Below, piece after piece: positions 8,906-17,432 of a stretch of DNA of 64,000 nt; within the stretch, counting starts at the first letter, position 1; every line of letters starts with the position of its first letter. The stretch comes from Pseudomonas oryzihabitans (GTDB taxonomy: Bacteria; Pseudomonadota; Gammaproteobacteria; Pseudomonadales; Pseudomonadaceae): contig NZ_VDND01000001.1 in assembly GCF_007665395.1 (NCBI RefSeq), positions 620,001 through 684,000 on the forward strand. The letters run 5' to 3'. The notes under the pieces were generated by a model. The model was not told the origin of the DNA. It searched no databases and saw only the letters and a program-made list of their open reading frames with translations. The position numbers and the translations under genes were made by a program.

Positions 8906-10660
8906 TTAGTCGAGCCGCAGGCGCCGTTCGGCGTAGGCATACAGGGGCCGCCAGAGCAGCCGGTTGAATCCGAGCACGAAGATCGACATCACCACGATGC
9001 CCAGGGCGACCCTCGGGAAGTCGCCGGCGGTGGTCATCTGCGCGATGTAGGCGCCCAGGCCGTGGGCCTGCAGGCGCTCGTTGCCCCAGCTCACCACCTC
9101 GGCGACGATGCTGGCGTTCCAGGAGCCCCCTGCGGCGGTCAGGGCGCCGGTCACGTAGTAGGGAAAGATCGCCGGCAGGGCCAGTTGCCGCCACCACTGC
9201 CAGCGCTTGAGGCCGAACAGCCGGGCCGCCTCGCGCAGGTCGGTCGGCAGCACGCTGGCGCCGGCGATGACGTTGAACAGGATGTACCACTGGGTGCCCA
9301 GTACCATCAGCGGCGACAGCCAGATGTCCGGATTGAGGTGGAAGCTGACGATGCCCACCACCGCCACCGGGAACAGCACGTTGGCCGGGAAGGCGGCGAG
9401 GAACTGGGCGACCGCCTGCAGCCGTTGCGACCAGCCCGGGCGCAGGCCGATCCAGACGCCGATGGGTACCCAGATCAGGCTGGCGACGGCGATCAGCAGC
9501 AGTACCCGGGCCATGGTCAGCAGTCCCAGCCCCAGCACCGACACCGCTTCCACCCAGTACACCGTGCTCGCGATGAAGTTGAACAGCGCGTAGATGCCAT
9601 AGGGCAGCACCAGCAGCAGCGTCCCGTACCAGAGCATATCCAGGCCCCGCTGCAGCCAGACGCGGCCCTGTGGCGCCAGCTGCCAGTGCGGCCAGGCACG
9701 CCGGATGCGCGGGGTGGCGAGCTGGGTGCAGAAGGTCCCGAAGCCGGTCAGCATGCGCCCCAGGCGGGCGCGGCGGACCAGGTCGTAGACCCAGGAGCGC
9801 GGCACCTGCTGGCTGGCGGTCTGCTCGACGCGGAAGCGATCGGCCCAGGCCACCACCGGGCGGAAGAACAGCTGGTCGTAGACCAGGATCACCAAGCCCA
9901 TGGCCAGCACCGCCCAGCCGATGGCGGCGATGTCCTGCTTGGCGATGGCCAGCGCCAGCCAGGAGCCGATGCCGGGCAGGTTGATGGTGTTGTCACCGAC
10001 GGTGATGGCTTCCGAGGCGACCACGAAGAACCAGCCGCCCGACATGGACATCATGGTGTTCCACACTAGGCCGGGAATGGCGAACGGCAGTTCCAGGCGG
10101 AAGAAACGCCGCCAGGCGGACAGACCGAATTGGCGGCTCACCTGCTGCAGGTCCTCGGGCACGGTGCGCAGCGACTGGTAGAAGCCGAAGGCCATGTTCC
10201 AGGCCTGGCTGGTGAAGATGGCGAAGATGGCCGCGCATTCGGCGCCCAGCTGGCGCCCCGGGAATAAGCCGAGGAAGAAGCTGACGGTGAAGGTCAGGAA
10301 GCCGAGGATGGGCACCGATTGCAGGATGTCGATGGCCGGCAGGATCAGCAGCTCCGCCTTGCGGCTCTTCGCCGCCAGGGTGGCGAAGACGAAGGTGAAC
10401 AGCAGCGAGGCGCCCAGGGCGATGAACATGCGCAGGGTGGTGCGCAGCGCATATTCCGGCAGGCGGGCGAGGTCCAGGGTCATGGGGTCGGCGTCGAGCA
10501 CGGCCAGGGGCGCGCGCATCTCGGCGACGCCGTGCCAGATCAGGGCTATCGCGATCAGCCCGAGCACCAGGCAGAGGGCATCGGCCCACAGCGATGTCGG
10601 ACGTTGCCGCAGCGGGCGCGGCGCCACGGCAGGGGCATAGAGGCCAGGAAGGGTCTTCAT
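8906..10660 (-). CDS. ABC transporter permease, two fused permease units
   Basis: This 584-residue protein is about twice the length of an SsuC/TauC permease. It contains two homologous membrane units with BPD_transp_1 EAA loops. The first (about residues 85-300) has DLQQVSRQFGLSAWRRFFRLELPFAIPGLV; the second (about 370-575) has DLREAARLFGLKRWQWWRQLALPAIFPY. A cytosolic linker joins them. It would form the whole translocation pore as a pseudodimer with the adjacent ATPase. No substrate-binding protein is adjacent, so the substrate (nitrate/sulfonate/bicarbonate superfamily) cannot be named. It is divergent from the LacI-type gene, with a palindrome between. Confidence 0.92.
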   Translation of the reverse strand: MKTLPGLYAPAVAPRPLRQRPTSLWADALCLVLGLIAIALIWHGVAEMRAPLAVLDADPMTLDLARLPEYALRTTLRMFIALGASLLFTFVFATLAAKSRKAELLILPAIDILQSVPILGFLTFTVSFFLGLFPGRQLGAECAAIFAIFTSQAWNMAFGFYQSLRTVPEDLQQVSRQFGLSAWRRFFRLELPFAIPGLVWNTMMSMSGGWFFVVASEAITVGDNTINLPGIGSWLALAIAKQDIAAIGWAVLAMGLVILVYDQLFFRPVVAWADRFRVEQTASQQVPRSWVYDLVRRARLGRMLTGFGTFCTQLATPRIRRAWPHWQLAPQGRVWLQRGLDMLWYGTLLLVLPYGIYALFNFIASTVYWVEAVSVLGLGLLTMARVLLLIAVASLIWVPIGVWIGLRPGWSQRLQAVAQFLAAFPANVLFPVAVVGIVSFHLNPDIWLSPLMVLGTQWYILFNVIAGASVLPTDLREAARLFGLKRWQWWRQLALPAIFPYYVTGALTAAGGSWNASIVAEVVSWGNERLQAHGLGAYIAQMTTAGDFPRVALGIVVMSIFVLGFNRLLWRPLYAYAERRLRLD

Positions 10661-10779
10661 GGCGCACCTCGTGAAGGAAAGGGCCTAGGGAAAGGGCCGG
10701 TCCTGCCGCGCAGGTTCCAGCCGCCGGGCTAATCTAGGTCCGCCGCGGCGCCCCGGCCATCGAAACGTTGGATGTCTGG

Positions 10780-10795
10780 CTATACCAAGGTATAG
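10780..10795. promoter_or_regulatory. candidate operator palindrome between divergent transport operons
   Basis: CTATACCAAGGTATAG is a 16-base near-perfect palindrome (only the central step is asymmetric). It sits in the 304-base gap between the permease gene (minus strand) and the LacI-family gene (plus strand). It could be the LacI-family operator or serve the divergent operon. Nothing else in the gap is recognised. Confidence 0.4.
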
Positions 10796-10964
10796 GGCGT
10801 CACCCGGGCTGCCGATGACGCCGGCCGCGCAGCGGCAACCAGCCGCTTGGCCCGCATCTCTCCCCCTGCCCCTGCGCCGTCGAAACTTCATCTCCCTGTC
10901 ATCGCCGCGACATCTGCAGGGCTCAGGCTGCGCCCCAATGAGATCGATCTCAAACGAGGCCGGC

Positions 10965-11966
10965 ATGACCGATTTGAAACAGGTGGCGCAGCAGGCTGGG
11001 GTCTCCCGAGCGACGGCGGCACGCGCCTTCGCCCAGCCCGAGCAGGTGCGCGAGAGCACCCGCCAGCGCGTGCTGGACGCCGCACGCAGTCTCAATTTCC
11101 GGCCCAATCTGCTGGGTCGCCAGCTGCGCCAGCAGAGCACCCGGCTGATCGGCGTGGTGGTGCCCAGCCTGCTCAACCCGGTGTTCGCCGAACAGTTGCA
11201 CGCCATGGAGCGCACCGCCCGCAGCCAGGGCTATTCCCTGGTGATCGCCACCACCGACTACCAGCCCGAGCGCGAGGCGGCGGTGGTGGAGGAACTGCTG
11301 CGCCAGCGCGTCGCCGGCCTGGTGCTGACGGTGGCCGATGCCGACCGCAGCCAGGTGCTGGCCGAGCTGAGCCGCGAGCGCACGCCCTTCATCCTCGCCT
11401 ACCACGAGCCCCAGCGCCCCTATGCGGCGGTGGCGGTGGACAACCGCCAGGGCATGGCCATGGCCACCGAGCACCTGCTCGGGCTGGGCCACAGCCGCAT
11501 CGCCCTGGTCTCGGGGCCGGCCCTGCAATCGGATCGCAGCGAGCGCCGTTTCGCCGGCTATTGCCAGGCCATGGCCGCCGCCGGTCTGCCGACCCTGCCA
11601 CGCCTGGAGCTGGCCAGCCACACCGACGCCGATTGGGCGGCGCTGGCGCCCCTGCTGGAGCGTCACGCCCCGACCGCCCTGCTCTGCACCAACGATCTGC
11701 TGGCCATCAGCGTCATCGCCGAACTCCAGCGCCACGGAGTGCCCGTGCCCACCGACCTGTCGGTGGTGGGCTTCGATGGCATCGCCATGGGCGCCCGCCT
11801 CGAACCCAGCCTGTGCAGCGTCATGCAGCCGCTGCAGAGCCTGGGCGCCGTGCTTGTCACCGAATTGCTGGCGCTGATCGCCGGCAGTGCCATCCACCAG
11901 CAGTGCCTGCCCTGCCTCGTCCGTCCCGGCAGCAGTGCCGGTCCCCTCAAGGAGCCTTGCCGATGA
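10965..11966 (+). CDS. LacI-family transcriptional regulator
   Basis: This 333-residue repressor starts directly with the LacI HTH (DLKQVAQQAGVSRATAARAF) and hinge helix (RPNLLGRQLRQQSTRLIGVVVP), followed by a periplasmic-binding-protein-like effector domain. The ATG at 10965 is chosen because it places the HTH at the usual distance from the N-terminus, with GAGG upstream; an in-frame start 150 bases earlier would add an atypical extension. Its stop overlaps the next ATG (ATGA), so it is cotranslated with the transporter it presumably represses. The effector is presumably the imported compound or its product. Confidence 0.9.
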   Translation: MTDLKQVAQQAGVSRATAARAFAQPEQVRESTRQRVLDAARSLNFRPNLLGRQLRQQSTRLIGVVVPSLLNPVFAEQLHAMERTARSQGYSLVIATTDYQPEREAAVVEELLRQRVAGLVLTVADADRSQVLAELSRERTPFILAYHEPQRPYAAVAVDNRQGMAMATEHLLGLGHSRIALVSGPALQSDRSERRFAGYCQAMAAAGLPTLPRLELASHTDADWAALAPLLERHAPTALLCTNDLLAISVIAELQRHGVPVPTDLSVVGFDGIAMGARLEPSLCSVMQPLQSLGAVLVTELLALIAGSAIHQQCLPCLVRPGSSAGPLKEPCR

Positions 11967-12976
11967 AATCCCGCTTCCCCTTGCGTCGTCTCCTGGCCGG
12001 CGTGGCCCTCGCCTGCGGCCTGGCCACTGCCCAGGCCGCCGAAACCGCCATCTGCTACAACTGCCCGCTGGAGTGGGCCGACTGGGGCGCCCAGCTCAAG
12101 GCCATCGCCGCCGACACCGGCATCGAAGTCCCCCAGGACAACAAGAATTCCGGCCAGTCGCTGGCCCAGCTGGTGGCCGAACGCGAAGCCCCGGTGGCCG
12201 ACGTCGTCTACTACGGGGTGACCTTCGGTATCCAGGCCGACAAGGCCGGGGTGCTGCAGCCCTACCAGCCCAAGCACTGGGACCAGGTCCCCACCGGCCT
12301 CAAGGATCCCAAGGGTGAATGGACCGCCATCCACTCCGGCACCCTCGGCTTCATGGTCAATACCCAGGCCCTAAGCGGCAAGCCGGTCCCCCAACGCTGG
12401 GCCGATCTGCTCAAGCCCGAGTACCGCGGCCTGGTGGGCTACCTGGATCCGTCCAGCGCCTTCGTCGGCTATGTCACCGCGGTGGCGGTGAACCAGGCCT
12501 TGGGCGGCACCCTTGACGACTTCGGCCCGGCGCTGGCCTTCTTCAAGCAGTTGGCCGCCAACGATCCCATCGTGCCCAAGCAGACCGCCTATGCCCGCCT
12601 GCTCTCTGGCGAAATCCCGATCCTGGTCGACTACGACTTCAACGCCTACCGTGCGCGCTACAAGGACAACGCGCCGGTGGCCTTCGTCATCCCCCAGGAA
12701 GGCAGCCTGACGGTGCCCTACACCATGAGCCTGGTGAAGGGCGCGCCACACCGCGCCAATGGCGAGAAGGTGCTGGACTTCGTGCTGTCGGACAAGGGCC
12801 AGGCGCTCTGGGCCCAGGCCTATCTGCGCCCGGTGCGCGACGTGCCGCTGCCGGCCGAGGTCAAGGCGCGCTTCCTGCCCGCCGCCGACTATGCCCGCGC
12901 CGGCACCGTGGACTACGCCCATATGGCGGCGGTCCAGGAAGCCTTCGCCAAGCGCTACCAGGCCGAGGTGCGCTGA
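11963..12976 (+). CDS. ABC transporter substrate-binding protein (family 1)
   Basis: This 337-residue protein has a clear Sec signal peptide (MKSRFPLRRLLAG to ATAQA, residues 1 to about 25) and an AfuA/PotD-like solute-binding fold. An AAGGAG ribosome binding site lies in the end of the repressor gene. The motif VADVVYYGVTFGIQADKAG and the overall pattern fit the branch that includes iron(III), phosphonate and organophosphate binders. The operon ends with a phosphodiesterase, so a phosphodiester or other organophosphate ligand is plausible by context, not demonstrated. Confidence 0.88.
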   Translation: MKSRFPLRRLLAGVALACGLATAQAAETAICYNCPLEWADWGAQLKAIAADTGIEVPQDNKNSGQSLAQLVAEREAPVADVVYYGVTFGIQADKAGVLQPYQPKHWDQVPTGLKDPKGEWTAIHSGTLGFMVNTQALSGKPVPQRWADLLKPEYRGLVGYLDPSSAFVGYVTAVAVNQALGGTLDDFGPALAFFKQLAANDPIVPKQTAYARLLSGEIPILVDYDFNAYRARYKDNAPVAFVIPQEGSLTVPYTMSLVKGAPHRANGEKVLDFVLSDKGQALWAQAYLRPVRDVPLPAEVKARFLPAADYARAGTVDYAHMAAVQEAFAKRYQAEVR

Positions 12977-12977
12977 C

Positions 12978-13835
12978 ATGCACGGCCTCGCCGTTCCCCT
13001 CGGGCACCCGCGGGTGCCGCGCCGGCTGCCTTGGCCGGTGCTCGTCGCCCTGGCACCGGCGAGCGCCTTCCTGCTGGCCTTCTGGCTGCTGCCGCTGGCG
13101 CAGCTGCTGGTGCTCGGCGCCCGTGCGGACGCCGCCGGCAGCTCCGGCTACTGGCAGGTGCTGACCAGCGCCGGCTATCTGTCCGGACTCGCCCAGACGG
13201 TGGCGCTGGCCGCCGTCACCACCCTGGCCACCTTGCTGGTGGCCGGCATCGCCGGCTGCTTCCTGGCGCGCCATGCCTTCCCCGGGCGTAGCCTGCTGGT
13301 GGCCCTGCTGACCTTTCCGCTGGCCTTTCCCGGCGTGGTGGTGGGCTTCCTGATCATCCTGCTGGGTGGTCGTCAGGGCCTGTTCGCCGGTCTCGGCCGC
13401 GGCCTGTTCGGCGAGCCCTGGGTGTTCGCCTATTCGCTGTTCGGGCTGTTTCTCGGCTATCTCTATTTCTCCATCCCGCGGGTGATCCTCACGGTGATGG
13501 CGGCCTGCGAGACCCTCGACACCAGCCTGGAAGAGGCCGCCCGCTCGCTGGGCGCCGGCCTCTTCGCCGTGGTGCGCGACGTGCTGATCCCCGGCCTGAC
13601 CCCGGCGCTGCTGTCCAGCGGCGCGCTGTGCTTCGCCACCGCCATGGGCGCCTTCGGTACCGCCTTCACCCTCGGCACGCGGCTGTCCGTGACGCCCATC
13701 GCCATCTACGACACCTTCACCAACTTCGCCAACTTCGGCGTGGCCGCGGCGCTCTCGGTGGTGCTCGGCCTCGTCACCTGGCTGGTCCTGCTGCTGGCGC
13801 GGCGCCTCGGCGGCGTCCAGGGAGACCTGCGATGA
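12978..13835 (+). CDS. ABC transporter permease
   Basis: This is a 285-residue inner-membrane protein with six predicted helices and one BPD_transp_1 EAA motif (ETLDTSLEEAARSLGAGLFAVVRDVLIPGL is its full extent, about residues 175-203). The start lies one base after the binding-protein stop. Together with the following gene it forms a heterodimeric pore of the PotB/PhnU type. Its 3' end overlaps the next ATG by four bases. Confidence 0.9.
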   Translation: MHGLAVPLGHPRVPRRLPWPVLVALAPASAFLLAFWLLPLAQLLVLGARADAAGSSGYWQVLTSAGYLSGLAQTVALAAVTTLATLLVAGIAGCFLARHAFPGRSLLVALLTFPLAFPGVVVGFLIILLGGRQGLFAGLGRGLFGEPWVFAYSLFGLFLGYLYFSIPRVILTVMAACETLDTSLEEAARSLGAGLFAVVRDVLIPGLTPALLSSGALCFATAMGAFGTAFTLGTRLSVTPIAIYDTFTNFANFGVAAALSVVLGLVTWLVLLLARRLGGVQGDLR

Positions 13836-14626
13836 ATCGACCCCTGCGCTTCTGGCTGCAACTGCTGTTCACCCTGATGGTGGCGGCCTTCCTGCTGGTA
13901 CCGGTGCTGCTCTCGGTGCTGGCCGGCCTTACCCGCAACTACTTCCAGGGCCTCGCCAGCGGCCTCACCCTCGACTGGGTGATGCAGGTCTGGCAGGCCT
14001 ATGCGCCCACCGTCTGGCTGTCGCTGCAACTGGCGCTGGGCACGGCCGCCCTCGCGGTGGTGCTCGGCGTCCCGGCGGCCTATGCCCTGGTGCGCCTGGA
14101 CAACAGGGTCGCCCGCGCCTTCGAGGAATTGCTGGTGCTGCCGGTGGCCATGCCCGGCTTCGCCTCGGCGCTGGCGCTGCTGCTGACCTACGGCCATCTC
14201 GGCGGCTTTCGCCGCAGCCCGGCGATCATCCTGGTGGGCCACCTGCTGTTCACCCTGCCCTTCCTGATCCGCCCGGTGATGGCGGTACTCAGGCGCAGCC
14301 AGCTGCCGCTGCTGGAAGAAGCCGCCGCCAGCCTTGGCGCCGGTCCCTGGCGGCGCTTCTTCGGCGTGGTGGTACCCAATGCCCGCGCCGGCATCCTCGC
14401 CGGCAGCCTCATGGTGATCACCCTCTCGCTGGGTGAATTCAACCTCACCTGGATGCTGCACACGCCCCTGACCAAGACCCTGCCGGTGGGCCTGGCCGAC
14501 AGCTACGCCTCGGCGCGGCTGGAGGTGGGCTCCGCCTACACCCTGATCTTCCTCTGTCTGATCGTGCCGCTGCTGGTCGCCCTCCAGGCCCTCAGCGCCC
14601 GCCTCTCCCGTGGAGCCCTGCGATGA
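13832..14626 (+). CDS. ABC transporter permease
   Basis: This 264-residue partner permease has six membrane helices and the EAA loop LEEAAASLGAGPWRRFFGVV. It is coupled by ATGA overlaps to both the preceding permease and the following ATPase, a tight arrangement typical of a single importer. It resembles PotC/PhnV-type permeases. Confidence 0.9.
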   Translation: MNRPLRFWLQLLFTLMVAAFLLVPVLLSVLAGLTRNYFQGLASGLTLDWVMQVWQAYAPTVWLSLQLALGTAALAVVLGVPAAYALVRLDNRVARAFEELLVLPVAMPGFASALALLLTYGHLGGFRRSPAIILVGHLLFTLPFLIRPVMAVLRRSQLPLLEEAAASLGAGPWRRFFGVVVPNARAGILAGSLMVITLSLGEFNLTWMLHTPLTKTLPVGLADSYASARLEVGSAYTLIFLCLIVPLLVALQALSARLSRGALR

Positions 14627-15654
14627 CCCAAGGTACCGCCGTCCGCCTGCGCCAGTGCGCCAAGACCTTTCCCGGAGGCCGCCAGGTGCTGCAGCCCCTG
14701 GACCTCGACATCCACCCCGGCGAGACCCTGGTGTTCCTCGGCCCGTCCGGCTGTGGCAAGACCACCACCCTGCGCCTGATCGCCGGGCTGGAACAGCCCG
14801 ATGCCGGCGGCCAGGTGCGGTTCGACGACCGCGACGTCACCGCCCTGCCCATCGAGCGCCGCGACGTCGGCATGGTGTTCCAGAACTACGCCCTGTTTCC
14901 CAATCTGGACGTGGCCGGCAACATCGCCTATGGCCTGAAGATCCGCGGCCTGCCACGTGCCGAGCGCGACGCCCGGGTCGCCGAGCTGCTGGCCATGATG
15001 CAGCTGGAGGCCCTGGCCGAGCGCCGCATCCAGCAACTCTCCGGCGGCCAGCGCCAGCGCGTGGCCCTGGCCCGCGCCCTGGCGCCGCGGCCGCGGGTGC
15101 TGCTGTTCGACGAACCCCTGGCAGCCCTCGACGCCCAGCTGCGCGAGCAGTTGCGCGCCGACATTGGCGCCCTGTTGCGCGAACTGGGCACCACCGCCGT
15201 CTATGTCACCCACGACCAGCAGGAAGCCCTGGCCCTGGGTGATCGCATCGTGGTGATGGGCGAAGGCCGCATCGCCCAGATCGGCACCCCGACGCAGATC
15301 TACCAGCGCCCGGCCAGTCGCTTCGTCGCCGGTTTCGTTGGCCAGCTCAACCGCTTCGAGGTGCGCGGCCAGACCGGCACCGAGGTGGCGGTCGCCGGCG
15401 GGCGCCTGCCCTGGACCGGCACCGCCACCACCCTGTTCTGTCGCCCGGAACACCTGGAGCCGAGCGCGACCCCCGCGCACCTCACCGGCATCCTGGTCGG
15501 GCAATTCTTCCAGGGCGCCCACTCGCGGCTACTGGTGGAGGTGGGCACCGGCCAGCCGCTGCTGGTGGATACCGCCCGGAACCTCCCGGCCCAACCCGGC
15601 GACCTGCTGCACCTGAGCGTCAAAACCGACGCCCTCTTCACCCTGGCGTCCTGA
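14623..15654 (+). CDS. ABC transporter ATPase with TOBE domain
   Basis: This 343-residue ATPase of the PotA/FbpC/PhnT branch has Walker A GPSGCGKTT, Q-loop VFQNYALFPNL, signature LSGGQRQRVALARAL, Walker B VLLFDEPLAALD and H-loop VTHDQQEA. A C-terminal TOBE-like domain (about residues 270-343) probably regulates or binds substrate. It powers the two coupled permeases. The downstream phosphodiesterase gene begins 12 bases later behind an AAGGAG. Confidence 0.92.
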   Translation: MTQGTAVRLRQCAKTFPGGRQVLQPLDLDIHPGETLVFLGPSGCGKTTTLRLIAGLEQPDAGGQVRFDDRDVTALPIERRDVGMVFQNYALFPNLDVAGNIAYGLKIRGLPRAERDARVAELLAMMQLEALAERRIQQLSGGQRQRVALARALAPRPRVLLFDEPLAALDAQLREQLRADIGALLRELGTTAVYVTHDQQEALALGDRIVVMGEGRIAQIGTPTQIYQRPASRFVAGFVGQLNRFEVRGQTGTEVAVAGGRLPWTGTATTLFCRPEHLEPSATPAHLTGILVGQFFQGAHSRLLVEVGTGQPLLVDTARNLPAQPGDLLHLSVKTDALFTLAS

Positions 15655-15666
15655 CAAGGAGATCCC

Positions 15667-16494
15667 ATGCACGCGCCCTTCCTGCTGGCCCAACTCAGCG
15701 ACCTGCACATCAAGGCCGGCGGCCGGCTGTCCTATGGGGTGGTCGATACCCTCGGCGCCCTGCGCCTGGCGGTGGATCGCCTCAATGCCTTGCAACCACG
15801 CCCCGACGCCCTGGTCATCACCGGTGACCTGGTGGACTTCGGCACCCCCGAGGAATACGCCACCCTGCGCGAGGTGCTCGCCGGGCTGACCATGCCCTTC
15901 CATGTCATCCTGGGCAACCATGACGACCGCGCCGCCCTGCGCGCCGCCTTCGTCGATCACCCCTATCTGCCGGCCCAGGGCACCCTGGACTGGCAGCAGG
16001 ACTGCGGCCCGCTGCGGCTGATCGGCCTGGATACCCACATCCCCGGCGAGCACGGCGGCCGGCTCGAGGCCGCGCAACTGGCCTGGCTCGATGAACAGCT
16101 CGGCCAGGGGCCCGCGCAGCCGACCCTGGTCCTGCTGCACCATCCGCCGTTCAGCGTCGGCATCGGCCACATGGACCGCATCGGCCTGGACGGCGCCCCC
16201 GCGCTGGAAGCCGTGATCCGGCGCCATCCCCAGGTGGAGCGGATACTCTGTGGCCATCTGCACCGGCTGATCCAGCGCCGCTTCGGTGGCACCCTGGCCT
16301 GCGTCTGCCCCGGCGTCTCGCACCAGGTCGACCTGGACCTGCGCGACGCGGCGCCCTCGCGCTTCCGCCTGGAGCCGCCAGGCCTGCTGCTGCACCGCTG
16401 GGCGGACGCAGCCCTGACCACCCACTATCTGCCCCTGGGCGACTATCCAGGGCCCTACCCCTTCTTCGCCGCCGACGGCCAGTTGCTCGATTGA
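15667..16494 (+). CDS. metallophosphoesterase, GpdQ/CpdA-like phosphodiesterase
   Basis: This 275-residue cytosolic enzyme carries the full binuclear metallophosphoesterase set: SDLHIK (DxH), TGDLVDFG (GD), LGNHDD (GNHD), LHHPPF and GHLHRLI (GHxH). Length and motifs match glycerophosphodiesterase GpdQ and cyclic-nucleotide phosphodiesterase CpdA; sequence alone does not separate them. As the last gene of an ABC importer operon, hydrolysis of an imported phosphodiester is more likely than cAMP turnover (inference). A strong intrinsic terminator follows. Confidence 0.9.
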   Translation: MHAPFLLAQLSDLHIKAGGRLSYGVVDTLGALRLAVDRLNALQPRPDALVITGDLVDFGTPEEYATLREVLAGLTMPFHVILGNHDDRAALRAAFVDHPYLPAQGTLDWQQDCGPLRLIGLDTHIPGEHGGRLEAAQLAWLDEQLGQGPAQPTLVLLHHPPFSVGIGHMDRIGLDGAPALEAVIRRHPQVERILCGHLHRLIQRRFGGTLACVCPGVSHQVDLDLRDAAPSRFRLEPPGLLLHRWADAALTTHYLPLGDYPGPYPFFAADGQLLD

Positions 16495-16509
16495 GCCCAG
16501 CCGGTCGCC

Positions 16510-16540
16510 GGGGCGAGCCAGGGCGGTGGCTGCCCCTTTT
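16510..16540 (+). terminator. rho-independent terminator after the phosphodiesterase operon
   Basis: The stem GGGGC-g-AGCCA / TGGCT-GCCCC (ten pairs, one bulged base, six-base loop) is followed directly by TTTT, sixteen bases after the phosphodiesterase stop codon. Confidence 0.85.
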
Positions 16541-16677
16541 CAGGTACCAGGGGTAGCGAAAGGCCTCGCGGACGAACCAAGCTGGTGCAAAAGGTAACGT
16601 CAGCCAGGCGCGCTCAAGCCTGCGGTCCAGAGCCGCTGGGCTTTCCGCGTGCTGGCACGCGGCTTGCCTGAACGGAT

Positions 16678-16693
16678 TGGATACAAAAATCCA
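16678..16693. promoter_or_regulatory. candidate GntR-family operator
   Basis: TGGAT-ACAAAA-ATCCA is a perfect 5-base inverted repeat with a 6-base spacer, ending 12 bases before the ATG of the GntR-family gene and overlapping the approach to its ribosome binding site. The position suits autoregulation. Confidence 0.4.
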
Positions 16694-16705
16694 GGAAGCC
16701 ATTCC

Positions 16706-17386
16706 ATGCCGCTCTCCGCCCTGTCCCACTCCGCCGCACTCAGTGCCGAAGAAGAGGCCTATCGCCATCTGCTGCAGGCCATCTGCGGCGGGCGCTATCG
16801 CAACGGCGACCGCTTGATCGCCGAGGACATCGCCACGGGCCTGGGCATGAGTCGCATGCCGGTCCGTAGCGCCTTCCAGCGCCTCGCCGCGGAAGGCCTG
16901 GTGATCCTGCGGCCGCATCGCGGCGCGGTGGTCAGCGGCCTGGACCTGGACGACATGCGCGAGGTGTTCGAGATGCGCGGCGCCCTGGAAGGGCTGGCGA
17001 TCCGCCTGGCCACCCCCCATGTCGGGCCGCGCGAGATGACCCGCCTGGAACGGCTGCTGGAAGACCTGGACGAGGAACATGACCCAAGCGCCTGGGTGCG
17101 GCAGCACCGCGCCTTCCACGAATACCTGTGCAGCCTGGCCGGACGGCCGCGCTTGCTGCGCCAGATCAACGGGCTCTACACCCTCATCGAGCCGCACATG
17201 CAGCTCTGGCTGCACGCCGACCGCCCCCAGTCGGCGCGCGACGAACATGCGCCCATCCTCGCCGCGCTGCAGGCCGGCGATGCCGCCGAGGCCGAACGGG
17301 TGCTGCGTGAGCACATCGAGAGCACGGTGCCCGACCTGCTGAACTTCATCGAACGATCGGGCGACCAGACCCGAAGTGAACCCTAG
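16706..17386 (+). CDS. GntR-family (FCD/FadR subgroup) transcriptional regulator
   Basis: This is a 226-residue regulator with an N-terminal winged helix (IAEDIATGLGMSRMPVRSAFQRL, about residues 35-80) and a C-terminal all-helical FCD domain. The FCD domain carries the metal-ligand-like pattern (E..R..LE, QHRAFHEYL, EHAPILAAL). The ATG at 16706 with AGGAAG upstream is preferred to an in-frame ATG 57 bases earlier. It heads the amino-acid ABC/gamma-glutamyltransferase genes with a 46-base gap and is probably their local regulator; the effector is likely an amino or organic acid. Confidence 0.88.
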   Translation: MPLSALSHSAALSAEEEAYRHLLQAICGGRYRNGDRLIAEDIATGLGMSRMPVRSAFQRLAAEGLVILRPHRGAVVSGLDLDDMREVFEMRGALEGLAIRLATPHVGPREMTRLERLLEDLDEEHDPSAWVRQHRAFHEYLCSLAGRPRLLRQINGLYTLIEPHMQLWLHADRPQSARDEHAPILAALQAGDAAEAERVLREHIESTVPDLLNFIERSGDQTRSEP

Positions 17387-17432
17387 CGCTGAGCCATCTG
17401 CCCTGCCCATCCCCGTCCTTCCGGAGAAGACC

